Part shown: one piece after another, positions 8,033-17,097 of the stretch
How positions within the stretch are numbered: the stretch's first letter is position 1
Layout: each line of letters begins with the position of its first letter
Assembly (NCBI GenBank): GCA_028278455.1
Contig: JANQEH010000243.1
Coordinates: 1-56,718, forward strand
Reading direction: 5' to 3'
Origin: a bacterium
GTDB lineage: Bacteria > SM23-31
Length of the DNA stretch: 56,718 nucleotides
Notes under the pieces: model-generated
What the model was told of the DNA's origin: nothing
The model's input: only the letters and a program-made list of their open reading frames with translations
The model's database searches: none
Program-made: the position numbers and the translations under genes

Positions 8033-9427
8033 TTATCCTCCGCGTCTTGCAAGCACAGTGTAAATAGTCGCAATAAGGATCTTTAAATCGAGTTTTAATG
8101 ACAAATTCTCAAGATAATAGAGGTCATACTCCAATTTCTTTGATATATTTGTAACTGAATCATGGAATAACTGTTTTACTTGAGCCAGACCAGTTATTCC
8201 GGGCTTTATTCTGAAACGCTTTGAATACAGCGGTATTTGTTTATTGTGTTTTTTTACATAAAATGGAAGTTCAGGCCTTGGTCCGATTATACTCATATCT
8301 CCCTCGAGAACATTAATGAACTGCGGGACTTCATCGATCCTGAATTTCCTGATAAAATTTCCGAATTTTGTTACCCTGGGATCGGGATTCTGGGTTAGAT
8401 GCACCTCTTCCTTACCGATTTCCCTGTCTTCCATAGATCGAAATTTATACATCATGAACCGGGAGCCGTTAATTCCAACTCTTTCCTGCTTAAAGAATAT
8501 AGGTCCCTTGCTGTCGAGTTTGATCAGGATACCGATTATAACCCAGGCAGGCATCAGAAGAAATATAATCGCCAGTGAAAGCGAAATATCTACTGTTCTC
8601 TTGATAAGCCCGTAAGTCGGGCTGAAATTCTGCGGAAGTATATCTACCAACTGCAGTCCGAATAAATTATGGATCTTTGTATTGCCTATTGCGATCTGGT
8701 ATATATCAGGGATAGTCTTAAGCGCAACAGGATATCCATTGCATGCATCGACAATTTCGAAGATCCTCTTTTTTGAAGGTCTGTCAAGAATTATCAATAC
8801 TTCCTCAATCTTATTTTCATTACAGACTTCATTGATGGAATTTATACTGCCAAACACCAGGGTATTTGAGACCTCTCTCGTTTTTTCCGGTTCATATTCA
8901 AGAAATCCCCTGACATCGAATCCCATAACAGGCTGTTTCTGAATCTGTTCGTAGACTTCCTTTGCTCTTTTACCTGTTCCAACTATAATAGTTTTTCTAT
9001 GACCCAGCCCCCTTTTAAGGAGAATCCTCTGATACGACCTGATGCATATTCTCCCAATGCTTACGAGAAAGAACAGGAGACTCCAGTAGGTAAAAAGTAT
9101 TATTCTCGATGGTGGAATAGGATTGCTCAGGTCAAACGATTGTAGAAATATCAGAGCGGAACCGAAGGTAATGGCCTTGAAGATATTCAGCATTTCATCC
9201 GTTCTCGAGACGAAGAATTTTGACCTGTATAGCCCAAGGAACAGGAAAATAACAGCCCAGAAAAGGGTTAGAAGGCCTGAAGCCAGAAAAACAGAATTGC
9301 TCGAGATGGGTATTATCGGATCGATCAGCCCGGTTTTGTATTTCAGCAGATAGATCAATCCGAAGGCCATGTTCACGGCGAAAAGGTCATTCAGTACTAA
9401 AACTATTTTTTCTGTAACTTTTGTCAT
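8033..9427 (-). CDS. Polyprenyl-phosphate sugar-1-phosphate transferase (WcaJ/WbaP-like)
   Basis: This membrane enzyme transfers a sugar-1-phosphate from a nucleotide sugar to undecaprenyl phosphate, starting a surface polysaccharide repeat. The first 120 residues hold several membrane helices. A nucleotide-binding-like domain follows (KTIIVGTGKRAKEVYEQI). A further helix near 280-300 precedes the catalytic domain with FKQERVGINGSRFMMYKFRS, FRIDEVPQFINVLEGDMSII and GPRPE, then GITGLAQV. The 464-residue length is typical. No glycosyltransferase cluster is nearby, so its polysaccharide is unknown. It ends 18 bp before the serS start. Confidence 0.93.
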   Translation of the reverse strand: MTKVTEKIVLVLNDLFAVNMAFGLIYLLKYKTGLIDPIIPISSNSVFLASGLLTLFWAVIFLFLGLYRSKFFVSRTDEMLNIFKAITFGSALIFLQSFDLSNPIPPSRIILFTYWSLLFFLVSIGRICIRSYQRILLKRGLGHRKTIIVGTGKRAKEVYEQIQKQPVMGFDVRGFLEYEPEKTREVSNTLVFGSINSINEVCNENKIEEVLIILDRPSKKRIFEIVDACNGYPVALKTIPDIYQIAIGNTKIHNLFGLQLVDILPQNFSPTYGLIKRTVDISLSLAIIFLLMPAWVIIGILIKLDSKGPIFFKQERVGINGSRFMMYKFRSMEDREIGKEEVHLTQNPDPRVTKFGNFIRKFRIDEVPQFINVLEGDMSIIGPRPELPFYVKKHNKQIPLYSKRFRIKPGITGLAQVKQLFHDSVTNISKKLEYDLYYLENLSLKLDLKILIATIYTVLARRGG

Positions 9428-9541
9428 CAGTTTAAGATAGAATAAATTTCCGGCGTGAAATATCTATAGTTTTTTACGCTGATTTTTTCAGGACTTATAA
9501 GATAAGAATTTAATAATTTTAATCAAAATATTTAATGCATT

Positions 9542-10129
9542 TTAATATATATAGATATCTTTTTCACCTGATAATCTCAAAAATTCTTCCCTCGTATTGC
9601 CGCTTTTGAGAAATTCAGGATCAAAATGGTATTCGGCTGGAATAACTACTGTATTGCAAATATTGAGAAGTCCTTTAACCGACAGGTTCGCTTTTCTTAG
9701 ATAGACCTGTACCTTCTCAAGAATTATTGTATTCAGAAGAACAGGCAAAGGCTGTAAAATGCCGTTTACAGAGTAAGCAGCCGCATCGGCGCTGCCAATA
9801 CTATCAGAAAGTATTGAGATGATCCCGTTTGATAATAATACTATATCACAGGGTGTGATAAAGATCCGGCGGGAAACGGTATGGTTCAATGCGGTATATA
9901 TCCCTCCAACAGGTCCGAATCCGGGAAAGATATCTTTGTAAACAGGTATATTCAGAAATTTATATTTTCCGTTCGTATCAGATATTATGCAGACATGATC
10001 CGATTCTATAGCAAGTTCATCATATATACTGCTAATTAAAGGCTTATTTCTGAATCTCACAAGCGCTTTATCAGCGCCGAACCGGACACTTTTACCGCCT
10101 GCGAGTATCACACCATCAAGGTTATTCAT
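9542..10129 (-). CDS. mobA: Molybdenum cofactor guanylyltransferase
   Basis: MobA attaches GMP to molybdopterin to make the bis-MGD-type cofactor. The 195-residue protein has the nucleotidyltransferase signature ILAGGKSVRFGADKAL near the N-terminus, the GPVGGI loop and the PCD metal-binding motif. No other molybdenum-cofactor gene is visible in the window. It starts 12 bp after the asparaginase gene ends, so the two may share a transcript, with no obvious functional link. Confidence 0.88.
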   Translation of the reverse strand: MNNLDGVILAGGKSVRFGADKALVRFRNKPLISSIYDELAIESDHVCIISDTNGKYKFLNIPVYKDIFPGFGPVGGIYTALNHTVSRRIFITPCDIVLLSNGIISILSDSIGSADAAAYSVNGILQPLPVLLNTIILEKVQVYLRKANLSVKGLLNICNTVVIPAEYHFDPEFLKSGNTREEFLRLSGEKDIYIY

Positions 10130-10141
10130 TTTTTAATGAAA

Positions 10142-11152
10142 TTATTCGATATACAATTGAAAAGAAGGGATAAGTTCTCCAACATGCCTTCCGGCCCAAT
10201 TATGAATTTTCGGCATAAAGTGGTTTTTCAGACGGATTAGATCCTCTTTGGTCAGCAAGCCCATCTGGTTCAGGGCTTCTATAGCAGCAGGACCTTTCGC
10301 CCTGATACTTCCATCAAGGATTTTAACTGTCAGTCCCCAACCGCTGAATTCCGGTTTCGGACCACCGTCAATGATACCCACACATTGTATTCCTTCAGCA
10401 CCGGTTTTTGCGATGAACCGGCCGTTCGTTGCCTTCATTAAATCCGTATCGAACCTTTCTGTGCCTGCAATATGAAAAGGATTCGTGATCATCGCGTCCC
10501 GGATTTTTTTCAGATGGTTGTCTTCACCTCGGGCGAGAAGTCCGAATAAAGAAGAGAATCTATATAGTGGAAGATAGAATATTGGAGCGCTGCAGCCATC
10601 AAGACTGATTGGAATATCTTCCGGGGGTGTTTCCGAAAACTTACTAATTGTATCGATTATAACTTTCTGAACCGGATTTTCCGGTTCAAGATAGCTTTCC
10701 GGATCAGCACCGGTTAGCTTAGCGAGAGCCAGCATTCCTGCATGCTTCCCGCTACAGTTATTATGGATCTGGCTATATTCTATGCCGTTTCTTGCAAGTT
10801 TCTCAGCCTCACTTGAAAGCATAGGGGGTTGAGGACCGCATTTCAGCATATCCTTGTTCAGATCCGCTTTAATCAGAACTGATTCAACGGCTTCAACATG
10901 TTCTTCTTCAGCATTGTGAGAAGAACACATTATAGCCAATTCTTCCTGAGTCAGCCCGAATTTCTCCATTCCTCCATTCTTCACGAACGGATATGCCTGA
11001 AATGGTTTAGCGGAAGACCGGAGATAAGTCGGGATAGAGGTGTCGCCGACACCGCCTCTTACATTCCCGTTTTCATCAGTCAGGGCAATATACCCTGTGT
11101 GGAGGCTTTCAAGCTGGCCGCCCCGGTAGACCTTTGCCAGAATATTATCCAT
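10142..11152 (-). CDS. L-asparaginase, Rhizobium etli type (Asparaginase_II family)
   Basis: The family hydrolyses L-asparagine to aspartate and ammonia and is unrelated to the E. coli type I/II enzymes. The 336 residues show all the conserved blocks: LRSSAKPFQA (Ser46/Ser47-Lys49), MCSSHN (around Ser77), NNCSGKHAGM (Cys133, Lys136), DGCSAP (Cys187) and AKTGAEG (Lys249). In characterised relatives these form the serine-lysine active site and a metal site. There is no signal peptide, so it is cytosolic. It lies between pdxJ and mobA, with gaps of 9 and 12 bp. Confidence 0.9.
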   Translation of the reverse strand: MDNILAKVYRGGQLESLHTGYIALTDENGNVRGGVGDTSIPTYLRSSAKPFQAYPFVKNGGMEKFGLTQEELAIMCSSHNAEEEHVEAVESVLIKADLNKDMLKCGPQPPMLSSEAEKLARNGIEYSQIHNNCSGKHAGMLALAKLTGADPESYLEPENPVQKVIIDTISKFSETPPEDIPISLDGCSAPIFYLPLYRFSSLFGLLARGEDNHLKKIRDAMITNPFHIAGTERFDTDLMKATNGRFIAKTGAEGIQCVGIIDGGPKPEFSGWGLTVKILDGSIRAKGPAAIEALNQMGLLTKEDLIRLKNHFMPKIHNWAGRHVGELIPSFQLYIE

Positions 11153-11161
11153 AAGAATCCG

Positions 11162-11875
11162 CTAATTATTTATCAGGTCTATCATATCAAGAACAGCACG
11201 TTCTATGCCGGTGAATACAGACCTGCTGATAATTGAATGACCGATATTCAGTTCCTCAATCTTATCCAGACGCGCAATACCCTGTACGTTCAGGTAAGTC
11301 AAGCCGTGTCCGGCGCTTACTCCCAGCCCGAGTTTAACACCAGCAAAGGCCATAGACTGGATCTTCTCGAGTTCCTCTTCCTGTGTTTTGGCGTCTTCAG
11401 CTTCAGCATATTTCCCTGTGTGAAGTTCGATATAATCCGCACCGGCTTTTGCTGAGGCTTTGATCTGCTCAAGATCAGGGTCGACGAACAAACTGACGAT
11501 TATACCGCTCTCCCTTAATTTCATTGTTGTATCTTTAATCAAATCGAAATTATTCACGACGTTCAGGCCGCCTTCAGTGGTTATTTCTTCCCTTTTTTCA
11601 GGTACTATGGTAGCCATATCGGGTTTGACTTTTGTCGCAATATCGGTCATTTCCATCGTTGCCGCCATTTCAAGATTGAGATGAGATCTTACCATCTCCT
11701 TCAAAAGGTAAAGATCCCTGTCCTGAAGATGTCTTCTGTCTTCTCTCAGGTGGCATACGATCCCGTCAGCACCAGCCAGTTCAACAAGCACAGCTGCCGC
11801 AACAGGATCGGGTTCATCAGTCTTTCTTGCCTCTCTTATTGTAGCTACATGGTCAATGTTAACACCTAACCTCAT
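11162..11875 (-). CDS. pdxJ: Pyridoxine 5'-phosphate synthase
   Basis: PdxJ condenses 1-deoxyxylulose 5-phosphate with aminoacetone 3-phosphate in the DXP-dependent route to vitamin B6. The 237-residue TIM barrel starts with [15 protein letters not shown] and contains [21 protein letters not shown] and [13 protein letters not shown], which carry the family's active-site residues. [10 protein letters not shown] and NIGHSIISR near the end are also typical. AAGGGGAATTT before the ATG is a good ribosome site. It is the first gene of the minus-strand group pdxJ-asparaginase-mobA. Confidence 0.97.
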   Translation of the reverse strand: MRLGVNIDHVATIREARKTDEPDPVAAAVLVELAGADGIVCHLREDRRHLQDRDLYLLKEMVRSHLNLEMAATMEMTDIATKVKPDMATIVPEKREEITTEGGLNVVNNFDLIKDTTMKLRESGIIVSLFVDPDLEQIKASAKAGADYIELHTGKYAEAEDAKTQEEELEKIQSMAFAGVKLGLGVSAGHGLTYLNVQGIARLDKIEELNIGHSIISRSVFTGIERAVLDMIDLINN

Positions 11876-11958
11876 AAATTCCCCTTGATTTGAGTATTCA
11901 GATTAAGATGAATTGAACTTAAAGAGTAATAAATAATAAAAAAAATGTCAATAAAAAC

Positions 11959-11987
11959 TTGCAATTCAAATAAAGGTTATGTATTAT
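11959..11987 (+). promoter_or_regulatory. Candidate sigma-70 promoter for the HEAT-like gene
   Basis: TTGCAA at 11959-11964 and TATTAT at 11982-11987 are separated by 17 bp in the A+T-rich divergent region between pdxJ and the plus-strand gene at 12133. The spacing and hexamers fit a housekeeping promoter with a leader of about 140 nt. A second TATAAT-like box at 12113-12118 is an alternative. Confidence 0.4.
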
Positions 11988-12132
11988 ATAAATTGGCTAA
12001 AATCTTCCACTGTATTGAGTTACAGTTGGTATTCTCCTTAAAATCTCAATTTAAGACATTTTTACGTAAATTGCATTTCTATTTTTTAAATTTCTCAAAT
12101 TTTTGTTAAGTCTATAATCAGAGGTTAGAATT

Positions 12133-13287
12133 ATGAGTGATGCAGCAGAACAAATAGCTGAAAATATTGTCGAGAATGCGAATAAAGAAGATATCATATT
12201 TGCACGTTCGAGTAAGATAGACAATATGATGCAGTTGATATATGAGCAGAGAGTGACGATCGATGATATAGATGAGGCTGTGATGCAGACCGCGAAGGAT
12301 GAAAGAAAGAAATATCTGCTTTATTTTTCCAATGAACTTGCCAGCTATCTCACTGCCAAACTGGCTAAAGTAAGGGCCTCAGGTTATAGAAGTATGCCGA
12401 AAAAAGCGACCGAAAAGGAAAATAAGAAAAGCAAAAGTGAAAAATTTCTTGAACAGAGAAAAAGGAAACAGCAGGAAAAAGAGGCAAAAGAAAAGAAGGG
12501 TGAGGGCACTATTGAAAAAATAGGGCTGAAGGATATCGGAAAAGAACTTCAGGAGCAGAAAGAGCAGGCTGAGGCCCTTGAGGAAAAACGTAAAGAGCAG
12601 CAGGATATTGTGCAGGAAGAACAGGCAAAACATATCGCGGCTTACCAGATGATCTTTGGTCTCCATGCGTATGTCATAGAAGTAACAGTCTCAGATAATA
12701 CTGAAGAACTCCGGGAACTGGTCAAAAAGATAGGAAACAGCGAGATCACATCCCGACAGGTGGCGCTGGACAAGCTATCAAGGCATCCTCAGGCAAAATA
12801 TGCAGTCGATGCCCTGCTTGCCTGCCTGAGTGACAGAAACATAATAATCCCGGTACTCGGAGCATTAAACAGTGTTGGTGAAAAGAGAACGATCAAACCT
12901 CTGATAAATATAATTAAGGAATATCCCACAGCGAATGACATTGTATTCAGGGGGCCGGCAATAAGCGCGATAGGCGAGACTGTTAAACAGATGAATGAGA
13001 AAGCAAAGAGTTCAGGTATTAAATATATATATACAATTAGTTCAAATCCCAAATTTGAAAAAACCCTCAGAGTTTTAATCAGGATCCTGACAAAAGACAT
13101 ATCCAACAATAAGATCCGCTCTAAGTATTTCACACCCCATTGCTTTAAATGGATGACGATGGTAACCGACAAAATCATAGAGATCAAGAAGAAGAAGGTA
13201 AAAGTCGGTTTTGTAAATGTGAGTATGCAGACAGATTTTTCAAAAGAATTGAAGGAGTTTTCAGATCTGCTGAAGAAAAGCGGATAA
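12133..13287 (+). CDS. Cytosolic coiled-coil protein with HEAT-like repeats, unknown function
   Basis: I do not recognise a named family. The 384-residue protein has no signal peptide. Residues about 85-170 are a Lys/Glu/Gln-rich charged segment that should form a coiled coil. Residues about 200-300 look like HEAT-type helical pairs, for example VALDKLSRHPQAKYAVDALL and GALNSVGEKRTIKPLINI. The last part is basic. AGAGG lies 7 nt before the ATG. HEAT repeats usually bind other proteins, so a scaffold role is an inference. It heads a plus-strand island with the lipoprotein gene 168 bp downstream. Confidence 0.75.
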   Translation: MSDAAEQIAENIVENANKEDIIFARSSKIDNMMQLIYEQRVTIDDIDEAVMQTAKDERKKYLLYFSNELASYLTAKLAKVRASGYRSMPKKATEKENKKSKSEKFLEQRKRKQQEKEAKEKKGEGTIEKIGLKDIGKELQEQKEQAEALEEKRKEQQDIVQEEQAKHIAAYQMIFGLHAYVIEVTVSDNTEELRELVKKIGNSEITSRQVALDKLSRHPQAKYAVDALLACLSDRNIIIPVLGALNSVGEKRTIKPLINIIKEYPTANDIVFRGPAISAIGETVKQMNEKAKSSGIKYIYTISSNPKFEKTLRVLIRILTKDISNNKIRSKYFTPHCFKWMTMVTDKIIEIKKKKVKVGFVNVSMQTDFSKELKEFSDLLKKSG

Positions 13288-13455
13288 AGTGGAAACCTGA
13301 GTTCTAATTCCGCCATTATGTACCCAGTCTAAATATTTTGGAATATTTTACGTTGTCAATGGTATTTAAAGAAAGAGAGTGTTTTGATGAAATTATTTCA
13401 AAGCATTAATTGTTCTACTAAATAAACTGACTCTTGAATTAAAGAAAATAGAGAA

Positions 13456-14535
13456 ATGAAAAGATATATACTTTTACTTTCAGTAATTACCCTGACTATA
13501 CTTTTTGGCTGCAGGGATTTTCAGCCGGAGATCGTAGTGGATAATTATATCAACTTTCTTGATCTGAGTGAAGAACAGGAAAAAGTAATAAAGCCTCAGC
13601 TCGAGGATATCCACAATAAGGTGCATCAGTATTTTGCGGAGGTCAATTCGAAAAAGAAAGAATCCAAAATGATCTCTAAAAAAGAAGGACTGAGGCTTAA
13701 GATCAATCTCATGGAATCGATCTCTCCAGTGGTGAATTCGATAATGGAGAGCTTGAATGACGAACAAATGACTTACTGGGCGAGGTCGGAATTGTTCTAT
13801 TTCTACGTTGAAAGCAGGCGGGATATCTCTGAGGAGCTGCTTGAAAGCTATAATATACCGTATAAGAGGACAATACCCTCGGAGCTGATAACGGGAGATA
13901 TGAAATTCGATGAGAAAGTGGAATATATAGACAACTGGACGATTTATTTCGGCCAGAATACATTTCCTTTTTATTACAGCAAAGCAACCAAAGGAATCAA
14001 AGGCAGCAGGATGCAGAAAGCAAGATTCCCGATAGGTGTCCAGGCAACGATAATCGACTCATCTGTACAGGAATTCGAGGATCATTTCATTGATAACCTT
14101 CCTGTGGATTTGCCGGATGAACCGTTCATTGAGTTGCGTGCTGTACTCTCTACTACACAGCATCCAAATTTTATTAATATTGATAACTGGGTGGTTTTCA
14201 TCGAGAATTCAAAAGGAATTCAGATAGAGCCGTTGAAAATAGAGAAAAAGACCAGGGACTGGTTCTATGACAGGGAATTGCTTTATGCGAGCAGGCTGCC
14301 TGATTTCCTTCAACCGGTTTCACGTGGGAAAAGCACTGAACCGGGTAGCAGGAGCATGCGGAGAGGCATGGGTGGAATGCAGCAATATAATACATATTAT
14401 CAGCTGTTTTTCCCGGCCAAAGTAAGCGGGAGCGAGTTAATATCACCCGGTAATGAGTATATAAAGCTGGTCTTTCTTGACGAGGTCGGAAGCAGATCGA
14501 GAGCCGAAGGTACCTGGATACTCGACTGGCGTTAA
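13456..14535 (+). CDS. Predicted lipoprotein with Spy/CpxP-like N-terminal segment
   Basis: The N-terminus MKRYILLLSVITLTILFGC is a lipoprotein signal ending in a lipobox-like LFGC, so Cys19 should be lipidated. Residues about 35-115 are helical and contain LSEEQEKVIKPQLEDIHNK and LNDEQMTYW, similar in style to LTxxQ segments of Spy/CpxP periplasmic chaperones. The remaining 240 residues look beta-rich and match no family that I know. A Gly/Met/Arg-rich patch lies near residues 290-315. A strong terminator follows 9 bp after the stop. It is probably anchored in the cell envelope. Confidence 0.75.
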   Translation: MKRYILLLSVITLTILFGCRDFQPEIVVDNYINFLDLSEEQEKVIKPQLEDIHNKVHQYFAEVNSKKKESKMISKKEGLRLKINLMESISPVVNSIMESLNDEQMTYWARSELFYFYVESRRDISEELLESYNIPYKRTIPSELITGDMKFDEKVEYIDNWTIYFGQNTFPFYYSKATKGIKGSRMQKARFPIGVQATIIDSSVQEFEDHFIDNLPVDLPDEPFIELRAVLSTTQHPNFINIDNWVVFIENSKGIQIEPLKIEKKTRDWFYDRELLYASRLPDFLQPVSRGKSTEPGSRSMRRGMGGMQQYNTYYQLFFPAKVSGSELISPGNEYIKLVFLDEVGSRSRAEGTWILDWR

Positions 14536-14544
14536 TGCAGTAAC

Positions 14545-14572
14545 AACCGCAAATCCTACCTGCGGTTTTTTT
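14545..14572 (+). terminator. Rho-independent terminator after the lipoprotein gene
   Basis: AACCGCA (14545-14551) and TGCGGTT (14561-14567) form a 7-bp stem with a 9-nt loop, followed by a run of T residues. It begins about 10 bp after the stop codon of the lipoprotein gene and clearly ends that transcript. Confidence 0.88.
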
Positions 14573-14834
14573 ATTAGTGCATCCCAAACGGTTTTCAGCA
14601 ACGATGTCCTGAAAGAACATTTGTTAATAGCCCACCGGTTTCTCGATGGGTAGGAATGCAAAACGGTAATTCCGTCCTGCAGTGATGCTTGAGAAACTAT
14701 GGAGAATCTACAACCGTCTCTTCTGGACGGGGATAGATGGGGATCATTTTATTACGAAATGAATTACGGGGCTATTATCATCAATCCCGTGCAGGATTGA
14801 CACTTTTCTGAAAATAGTTCTACCTTCCGTAAAA
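14573..14834. other. Intergenic region, no gene seen
   Basis: About 260 bp between a terminator and the remnant beta-propeller gene. It holds a few small imperfect hairpins, for example CCGTC/GACGG near 14711-14727, but no clean frame, tRNA or promoter that I can defend. It may be the eroded flank of the pseudogene. Confidence 0.5.
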
Positions 14835-15988
14835 TTAGGGATCGATTTTATATACTTCGATAGCAGGAAATCCATCCTGATCCAGGTTTGGTCCAACATA
14901 ATTCATTTTCCAGCGAATCCATTGACTGTAATGATATTTACAGAAATAGGCTTTTCCTTTCTTTATGTCGTGAGGTATAAATGGAAACCAGGCAGACGAA
15001 ATATATTCTCCATTTTCTCCGTCAAAAACATCTACAAGATATTCACCGTCTATATTATGACGGTATTGAAAAGCAAAAATATGATTATCATCGGTTATTA
15101 TTTTTATTAATGTCGGCATATATGAGTATTTATTAACTATCGATTCTGCGCGTGGGCCTTTAGGTTTTTTCCTCTTTTCAGGTAAATCAGCCGTCTTGAA
15201 TTCATGTGAGATAATGTGAGGATCTGCACCATTATAGTCTGATATTGTTATCTTATAGTAATTTACCCCTATCATTATATTTTTCCGTTTCTGAGCAAGT
15301 ATAGAATATTCTTTCACCTGGCAGCTGACCTACCATCCCGGTTCCGCGGAATGGAATATATCCTAAACTTCCGTTGCCTGGTGGAGCATTCCCATCGTAT
15401 TTATAGAGAGCGACAGATTTAATTTCACCAGGGGATTCATAACAGACCATGGCTGCCTTTTTCATTTCTTCAATACCAGATTATTCAAGGATTCGTGTGT
15501 CAGCTGAAATTGAAATAACATTATTCACCCAGTGGGGGTTATCTTTTACATTTTTTCTCCAGAATTGTAAAAATTCATCATTAATATGAAAGTTTACCTT
15601 CTTCAAGAAAATCAATTCCAGTTCGAAAATATTATAAACACCATGAGTCGTAAATACACTTATATACCTTCGTCAGAAACACCGGGCTGTCCTATACCTT
15701 GAAACACTCCCGGTCCTGACCTCTTCTGCCGATCCTGCGTAAATGCTTACTTTTACTGGAAAAGATCTTAAGACTACTCTCATCAGGAACCATTATAGTA
15801 CCGTCAGGATGCACGGCAACCCCGTTTGGCTGCGCAAGAAGGAATTACTCCGGAATATCTTTGTCACCGAATTTAAGTTCCAGGGAAAGAACATCTTTCA
15901 GAATATCTTTTTCCTGTGCAATAACAGCAGATATGAATTGTGTGATTATGATTCCGCAAAGAATGAATATACTGGTTAGTGATCTTAT
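14835..15988 (-). pseudogene. Decayed secreted 6-bladed beta-propeller (NHL-like) protein gene
   Basis: Reading the minus strand from 15988, an ATA sits where the start should be, 3-5 nt after a perfect GGAGG (about 15992-15997). A signal peptide follows (FILCGIIITQFISAVIAQ), then PNGVAVHPDGTIMVPDESSL and HLRRIGRRGQD, typical NHL/6-bladed propeller strands. In-frame stops interrupt at 15845-15847 and 15692-15694. The frame then shifts at least once, with propeller-like blocks at 15253-15465 and again at 14835-15317 (VDVFDGENGEYISSAWFPF, then a final IEVYKIDP). The last block is still open for 160 codons. Start loss, two stops and a frameshift make this a dead gene. A functional original would have had about 380 residues. 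Confidence 0.72.
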
Positions 15989-16320
15989 TATTCCTCCGTA
16001 TTGGGATATTACTTCTGATAAGCACCTCAGATCCCGCTTTGTACAGAAGAAGCTGCTTGCTTGTATCTTTATCCAATAATCTTTATAGAAAATTCCTCTT
16101 TCCAGAAAGTTTCAATTGGGAATCCAAAATGAAATAAATAAATAATCTGAGGTATGTTTAATTTGCTTATATGACTCTGGATCCCTGTCTGCGCTGGAAC
16201 GGTTTGGTCGGTTTCTGAGTCTTTCACAGGATTCGAAACCAGAAATCCAGAATAAATCAGATGAAGAATGAAAATCTTTATATTCATCTCATTTGCAGTC
16301 CAGCGGCCGGGAACGACTAT
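15989..16320. other. Intergenic region with one decayed repeat
   Basis: About 330 bp between the former start of the beta-propeller gene and the end of the PduL-like gene. It contains the pseudogene's intact GGAGG site and the repeat at 16176-16251. Short frames on both strands look random. Confidence 0.5.
16176..16251. repeat. Second copy of the CTGGATCCCTG intergenic repeat
   Basis: TCTGGAT (16176-16182) and ATCCAGA (16245-16251) form a 7-bp inverted repeat. The left arm reads CTGGATCCCTG then GCGCTGGAACGG, closely matching the right arm of the element at 641-704. Both copies lie in non-coding DNA and are probably remnants of one dispersed family. Confidence 0.5.
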
Positions 16321-17097
16321 CTATTCAGTGAAAATCCTGTGTGTATTACCAAGTTCTCTTGCGGCAGGAGTGACCAGCATCCATGATTCAACCATGATTT
16401 TTTCTCCCCTCATCATAGCCTGTCTAACATCATTCTCTGTTACGAGACGTTTCTTCTTATTGATGTACCTGTCACCCCTGTGCTCAGGTGTTGCGGGTTT
16501 TCCGAGAATCCGTATAAAATCACCATCCTTTAGCCCTGCAGCAGCAGCCTCTTCTTCGTCGATATAGAATCCGGAGGTGATGTCATTGCTGTATAAAACC
16601 TTTACATCCCCGAAAATAAGCACTCGCGTACCTGAACGGTTATTACCGTAATTCTTCATAAGCGGAGCGGCGAATACAGTGTCTCCTTCTCTCAGCTTAG
16701 GATCGACGGCTCTCTGCGGGCGAAGGTATATTCTCCTCTGCGGGACAAATACCCCTGAAGAGAGACTAAGCTTGTTCTTTGATCCTTCAATAGTGATACC
16801 GGGAGTAGTTGTATCATTACTTGAGGTACAGACCGGAGGATCCAATCGAAGGTTCTTTGAATCGTTAATAGTTATTAAGACTTCCGTTTTACTGTTGGAA
16901 AGAGGACTAAAGACCGGGACATCCCTAATAATTCCGCCGGGACCGGTCAAAACTGCCTTCATTCCTGTATCAGCGAAATTCCTGTTACCGTTCTCGGAAA
17001 TTCTGTCTGCCTCGATACTCCCGAAAAGAGTCTCACAGTCGTCAAGAGTCAGATGTATCCGGTGCGGGAGTATATTTACAGAATATTCGCCGGTCAA
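16321..17097 (-). CDS. PduL-like phosphotransacylase-fold protein with lost zinc ligands
   Basis: PduL moves acyl groups from CoA to phosphate in bacterial microcompartments. The 258-residue protein follows the two-domain PTAC pattern (TGPGGIIRDVPVFSPL, then DPPV, TPGITIEG, EGDTVF and AAAAGLKDGD). The usual zinc ligands are mostly changed. The first HxH is PHRIH (Arg13, His15). The second RHIHM is RRIYL (residues 121-125). The MHIDTDEAN histidine is Tyr178. The expected glutamate near residue 74 is Leu. A C-terminal segment LVTENDVRQAMM ... VTPAARELG resembles tails of other compartment proteins. It starts at TTG (17095-17097), overlapping the dehydrogenase stop as TTGA, with GGGGA upstream. 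It may be inactive or repurposed. Confidence 0.82.
   Translation of the reverse strand: MTGEYSVNILPHRIHLTLDDCETLFGSIEADRISENGNRNFADTGMKAVLTGPGGIIRDVPVFSPLSNSKTEVLITINDSKNLRLDPPVCTSSNDTTTPGITIEGSKNKLSLSSGVFVPQRRIYLRPQRAVDPKLREGDTVFAAPLMKNYGNNRSGTRVLIFGDVKVLYSNDITSGFYIDEEEAAAAGLKDGDFIRILGKPATPEHRGDRYINKKKRLVTENDVRQAMMRGEKIMVESWMLVTPAARELGNTHRIFTE

Noticed and set aside
14835..15465. Two separate small hypothetical genes (160 and 70 codons)
   Set aside because: They are consecutive pieces of one frameshifted beta-propeller gene, with further pieces and in-frame stops upstream.
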